Below are positions 6,115-9,060 of a stretch of DNA of 9,060 nucleotides, piece after piece. The notes beneath the pieces were generated by a model. It made no database searches, was not told the origin of the DNA, and was given only the letters and a program-made list of their open reading frames with translations. The first letter of the stretch is position 1. Every line of letters begins with the position of its first letter. The stretch spans positions 16,954 to 26,013 of the forward strand of contig DITJ01000039.1 in assembly GCA_002422795.1 (NCBI GenBank). Reading direction: 5' to 3'. The position numbers were made by a program, and so were the translations under genes. This DNA comes from Alphaproteobacteria bacterium UBA6187. Its GTDB lineage: Bacteria; Pseudomonadota; Alphaproteobacteria; Rickettsiales; UBA6187.

Positions 6115-7215
6115 ATGGCTACACAGAAAAAACTAACGGTTGTTCTGGCAGCAGGCGGAACCGGAGGACATATATTCCCGGCAGAAGCACTTGCCGAAGA
6201 ACTTACACTTCGCGGCCATAAAGCCATATTAATAACCGATGCAAGGCGCGAACAATACACATTTGCACAAAGGAATAACATAGATGTGCATGTTGTTTAT
6301 ACAAAAAGCCCAAAAGGCGGCATAGTCGGAAAAATCAAAGCTATTGCAGGAATTTTCATCGGTTTATATCAGGCAAAGAAATTGCTAAAAAAAATCAAGC
6401 CTGATGTTGTGGTAGGATTTGGCGGATATCCTTCCCTGCCCACCGTACTTGCAGCGCTGATACTTAATATAAAAACAGTTATCCATGAACAAAATTCAGT
6501 AATGGGGCGTGTGAACAGGCATTTGGCAACAATGGCAGATAAAATTGCCACTTCATTTGCTGATGTGCGTTTTATAAGTAAAAAAGACCAGAAAAAAATT
6601 ATCCTCACCGGCAACCCGGTACGCCCGCATATTAAAGCTGTGCGCGAACTGCCCTACCCTACCCTTGATAAAGACAGCCACTTGCATATACTTGTAACTG
6701 GCGGCTCGCAAGGTGCTTCCGTGTTCAGTGAAATTATTCCTGAAGCACTTGTTTCTTTGCCAGGCGAGGTAAAAAACCGTATCCGCATAGACCAGCAATG
6801 CCGCAAGGAAGATATCGACAAGGTTCGAAAAATATATGAAAGTGCAGGAATAAATGCTGACCTTGCAACTTTCTTTAATGATATGTCGGCACGTCTTGCT
6901 TCTGCGCATTTACTCATATGCAGGGCCGGTGCATCAACTATTGCTGAAATCACCGCGTCCGGCAGGGCTGCAATATTAGTTCCTTATATGCACGCAACTG
7001 ACGACCACCAAACGCACAACGCCCGCGCAATATCTGATAAAGGCGCAGCCTTCCTTATGCCGCAGAAAATTATCAGGGCTGATTTAATCGCAGAATATAT
7101 CAAGGATTTCCTGGCAAGGCCGGAAGCGCTTGTTAAAACTGCCGTGAACGCCTTTGAACTTGGCATTATTGATGCTGATAAAAGATTGGCTGATGTGGTG
7201 GAAGAGGTTGCGTAA
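6115..7215 (+). CDS. murG: Undecaprenyldiphospho-muramoylpentapeptide beta-N-acetylglucosaminyltransferase
   Basis: Peripheral membrane GT-B glycosyltransferase (GT28) that transfers GlcNAc from UDP-GlcNAc to lipid I, giving lipid II. At 366 residues it is slightly longer than E. coli MurG (355). Motifs in order: the glycine-rich loop AAGGTGGHIFPA (12-23), FGGYPSLP (102-109), HEQNSVMGRVN (124-134), GNPVR (166-170), the second glycine loop TGGSQGA (195-201), and the nucleotide-sugar site CRAGASTIAE (269-278) with PYMHATDDHQTHNA (290-303). All expected conserved residues are present. Start is fixed by AGGAGG. The stop TAA shares its last A with the folC ATG (TAATG). In this order the product feeds FtsW, encoded just upstream. 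Confidence 0.98.
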   Translation: MATQKKLTVVLAAGGTGGHIFPAEALAEELTLRGHKAILITDARREQYTFAQRNNIDVHVVYTKSPKGGIVGKIKAIAGIFIGLYQAKKLLKKIKPDVVVGFGGYPSLPTVLAALILNIKTVIHEQNSVMGRVNRHLATMADKIATSFADVRFISKKDQKKIILTGNPVRPHIKAVRELPYPTLDKDSHLHILVTGGSQGASVFSEIIPEALVSLPGEVKNRIRIDQQCRKEDIDKVRKIYESAGINADLATFFNDMSARLASAHLLICRAGASTIAEITASGRAAILVPYMHATDDHQTHNARAISDKGAAFLMPQKIIRADLIAEYIKDFLARPEALVKTAVNAFELGIIDADKRLADVVEEVA

Positions 7216-8492
7216 TGGTATTCATGCCCCACTGGCCTAAAGTTTTAGGCATAAAACCTATATATTATGATCTTGAGCGCATTAATGAACTGATGGCAAG
7301 GCTGGATAATCCGCATAAAAAACTGCCTCCTGTAATCCATATTGCCGGAACGAACGGCAAAGGCTCTACCACTGCCTTTATGCGCGCAATATTAGAGGCT
7401 GCAGGTTATAGGGTGCATGTTTATACATCCCCACATTTAATTAATTTTAATGAACGCATCGTGCTTGCCGGGCAAGAAATCAGCAATGATTACATGACAC
7501 AAATAATGGAAGAATGCCGTATTGCAACTGGCGATATGATGATAACTTTCTTTGAAGGCACCACCGCCGGGGCGTTCCTCGCCTTTTCAAAAATTCCTGC
7601 GGATGTGGTACTGCTTGAAACAGGAATGGGCGGCAGGCTGGATGCCACCAATATAATCGATAAACCGGCAATGACGGTTATAACGCCAATATCCATAGAC
7701 CACACTGAATTCTTAGGGCCAACAATCACCACAATATCAGGTGAAAAAGCCGGGATCATGAAACCAGGCGTTACTTGCGTATCATCCCTGCAAGTGGAAG
7801 ATGCCGAAGATGTGCTGCAACAGGAAGCTGCAAGAATTGGCGCAAATTTGCTTTCATTTGGTTATGATTGGATAGTTGAAAAAACGGAAAACGGCATGTC
7901 TTTCCAAAGTGAAAAATTTGATTTACCAAACCTGCCCCGCCCTGCCCTGCTTGGCGACCACCAGATAATTAATGCAGGCGCGGCAATCGCAGCAACCCTT
8001 AATCTGGAAGGGTTTAATATAACTGAAGAATCAATTGTAAAAGGTTTGCAAGCTGCAAAATGGCCTGCGCGTATGCAGCCGATTAAATCCGGCAAGCTTC
8101 TGGATATGCTGCCAAAGAACTGGGAAATATGGGTGGATGGCGCCCATAATGAAGCAGGCGCGCATGTTCTGGCGGCTGTACTTGATGATTTTGATGATTC
8201 AAAGCCGACTTATTTTATCTGCGGCTTCACCAAAGGCCGCAGCGCCGCCAAATTCCTTACCTACCTTAAAGGCAGGGCAGAGTTTGTGTGTGGAGTATTA
8301 GTAAAAACAGAACCAGGCGCACAAGGCCCCGATTCAATAGCAAAAGATGCACATTCGGTGGGTTTCGAATCTGCACCATTTGATGACATTGAAGATGCAT
8401 TACGCTTTTTAGGCAGCCGCAGCACTACAGGACGCGTAGTTTTCTGCGGGTCGCTTTACCTTGCCAGTGATGCATTGGTTTTGAATGGGTAG
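7215..8492 (+). CDS. folC: Folylpolyglutamate synthase / dihydrofolate synthase
   Basis: Cytoplasmic ATP-dependent ligase that adds glutamate to dihydropteroate and/or extends folate polyglutamate tails; a member of the Mur ligase superfamily. The 425 residues fit the family. Motifs: IAGTNGKGSTT P-loop (43-53), YTSPHL (70-75, pteroate-side loop), ETGMGGRLDATN (135-146), ISIDHTEFLG (159-168), GEKAGI (176-181, Lys178 the likely carbamylated residue), LGDHQ (246-250), WPARMQ (283-288), VDGAHNEAG (307-315) and FCGSLYLA (410-417). These distinguish it from MurC, which has a different N-terminal domain. The ATG at 7215 overlaps the murG stop by one base, with AGAGG 7 nt upstream; a second ATG at 7224 is too far from that site. 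Whether it has both activities cannot be read from the sequence. Confidence 0.95.
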   Translation: MVFMPHWPKVLGIKPIYYDLERINELMARLDNPHKKLPPVIHIAGTNGKGSTTAFMRAILEAAGYRVHVYTSPHLINFNERIVLAGQEISNDYMTQIMEECRIATGDMMITFFEGTTAGAFLAFSKIPADVVLLETGMGGRLDATNIIDKPAMTVITPISIDHTEFLGPTITTISGEKAGIMKPGVTCVSSLQVEDAEDVLQQEAARIGANLLSFGYDWIVEKTENGMSFQSEKFDLPNLPRPALLGDHQIINAGAAIAATLNLEGFNITEESIVKGLQAAKWPARMQPIKSGKLLDMLPKNWEIWVDGAHNEAGAHVLAAVLDDFDDSKPTYFICGFTKGRSAAKFLTYLKGRAEFVCGVLVKTEPGAQGPDSIAKDAHSVGFESAPFDDIEDALRFLGSRSTTGRVVFCGSLYLASDALVLNG

Positions 8493-8829
8493 CGTTTTAT
8501 CCCTGCCCCTCATAGAATAATTTTAAAAAGTGGCAATAGGGCACGTGTTCCCGCGAAGGCACTGCTATCAGGTAAAAATAATTTCCTAAACAGGAAGTGA
8601 CCCTCACCCTAACCCTCTCCCAGGGGGAGAGGGAACTATACGGATACCTTTCTTCAAACCTAGAATGGGAGCACGGCACCCGTGAATCCCCTCTCCCACT
8701 GGGAGAGGGTTAGGGTGAGGGTCACTTAATCTTATACTCACGCATAAGTCAAACTCGTCCATTCTTCCGCTAAAATCGGATGACTCCCTACTTTGGTGAC
8801 AACAATAACACAAATAACTTAACAGGCAC
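8493..8829. other. Convergent intergenic region between folC and the phosphomannomutase gene
   Basis: This 337-bp stretch separates the 3' ends of two convergent genes. Its only clear feature is the palindromic element at 8595-8727. The parts on either side (8493-8594 and 8728-8829) show no gene with coding support, no intrinsic terminator with a T-run, and no RNA gene that I recognise. The palindrome is the best candidate for ending transcription from both sides. Confidence 0.7.
8595..8727. repeat. Palindromic repeat element B (MITE/REP-like, 133 bp) downstream of folC
   Basis: The ends are 39-bp inverted repeats (8595-8633 against 8689-8727) matching at 38 of 39 positions; each begins AAGTGACCCTCACCCTAAC. 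Pairing resumes imperfectly inside (8640-8648 against 8675-8683, 7 of 9). Each arm also forms its own 9-bp hairpin, CCCTCTCCC/GGGAGAGGG (8613-8633 and 8689-8709), the same hairpin as in the element at 4722-4896. No open frame with coding support and no transposase are present, so movement would need an enzyme encoded elsewhere. No target-site duplication is evident directly outside the ends. In RNA it would form a very stable long stem suited to bidirectional termination or mRNA 3'-end protection. Confidence 0.85.
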
Positions 8830-9060
8830 TTAAATCCCACAAGCAACCAAATAGCTTTTCAGGGCAGTTTCAAGCCTTGCCAGCCCTTCCTTGCTTGATG
8901 ATTCGCATCTTGAAACCAGTGCCGCCTGTGTGTTGGATGCACGCAGCAACCACCAGCCATCAGATGTGTTAACGCGCAGGCCGTCTATGTCATTATAGGT
9001 TTCAGAGCTTCCGGCAGCATTTTCCTTCGCTTCTTCCTGACACCTGATACCTGAAACCTG
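8830..9060 (-). CDS. Phosphomannomutase/phosphoglucomutase, C-terminal end (runs off the right edge)
   Basis: Alpha-D-phosphohexomutase that interconverts 6-phospho and 1-phospho sugars for nucleotide-sugar (cell-envelope) synthesis. Only the last 76 residues and the stop (8830-8832) are visible. They carry the domain-4 signature NDIDGLRV, then DGWWLLRASNTQ with the phosphate-binding RASNT loop, then ALVSRCES and a final amphipathic helix ending LKSYLVACGI, matching the ManB/AlgC-type mutase C-terminus. GlmM is less likely because its phosphate loop and surroundings differ. The catalytic serine and metal-binding domains are outside the window, so activity and sugar preference cannot be judged. 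At the window edge the frame reads through a 7-nt tandem repeat, giving an atypical QVSGIRCQ stretch. It is convergent with folC. Confidence 0.87.
   Translation of the reverse strand, partial: QVSGIRCQEEAKENAAGSSETYNDIDGLRVNTSDGWWLLRASNTQAALVSRCESSSKEGLARLETALKSYLVACGI
9036..9060. repeat. 7-nt tandem repeat (CCTGAMA)n inside the phosphomannomutase frame
   Basis: CCTGACA, CCTGATA, CCTGAAA and a partial CCTG follow one another directly at the right edge. Because seven is not a multiple of three, a change of copy number would shift the reading frame of the mutase. The array may continue beyond the window. Confidence 0.6.

Noticed and set aside
8497..8679. Minus-strand 60-codon open frame over the left arm of element B
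   Set aside because: It is also read from the repeat arm (LSPWERVRVRV string), with no family motif.
4722..8727. The two palindromic elements as the ends of a transposon carrying ftsW-murG-folC
   Set aside because: Each element has its own complete inverted ends, they differ in structure, and the genes between them are core chromosomal genes without transposase.
8604..8846. Minus-strand open frame running through the palindromic element and into the phosphomannomutase end
   Set aside because: Its residues come mainly from the repeat (PHPNPLPVGEG-type strings), a well-known by-product of this kind of repeat; it also overlaps the true mutase stop in another frame.

Overview
The window looks like chromosomal DNA of a moderately AT-rich alphaproteobacterium. 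The evidence is a YbgF/CpoB-type N-terminus with the form common in that class, a phosphomannomutase tail of the alphaproteobacterial type (GWWLLRASNTQ), and a murD-ftsW-murG cell-wall cluster. An orphan secreted-type metalloprotease and small GC-rich palindromic repeats in AT-rich spacers fit a host-associated or Rickettsiales/Holosporales-like lineage. That placement is inference; no rRNA or other marker gene is present.

Layout. Positions 1-3145 are read on the minus strand. From right to left they hold a 625-residue metzincin (serralysin-like) metalloprotease, endonuclease III (nth), and the 5' part of a ybgF/cpoB gene that runs off the left edge. A 176-bp AT-rich divergent spacer (3146-3321) separates them from the plus-strand cluster murD (3322-4713), ftsW (4977-6113), murG (6115-7215) and folC (7215-8492). 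A convergent phosphomannomutase/phosphoglucomutase gene (3' end only, 8830-9060, minus) closes the window.

How the genes work together. MurD adds D-glutamate to UDP-MurNAc-L-Ala, MurG makes lipid II, and FtsW polymerises lipid II at the septum, so this is part of the division and cell-wall (dcw) cluster. ftsW-murG and murG-folC are tightly packed (1-nt gap and 1-nt overlap), implying co-translation. FolC, a Mur-ligase-superfamily enzyme of folate metabolism, sits where murC usually follows murG. YbgF/CpoB links the Tol-Pal system to septal peptidoglycan synthesis, but lies here behind nth rather than behind pal.

Most unusual parts. (1) The metalloprotease has a full HExxHxxGxxH site and Met-turn but no RTX repeats; instead it has a roughly 300-residue C-terminal region with hydrophobic segments, a polar linker and a duplicated 25-residue motif. 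(2) Two related palindromic repeat elements (4722-4896 and 8595-8727) have 26-bp and 39-bp terminal inverted repeats. (3) A perfect 13-bp hairpin overlaps the nth start codon. (4) A 7-nt tandem repeat lies inside the phosphomannomutase reading frame. I saw no CRISPR array, tRNA, rRNA, transposase or phage gene.
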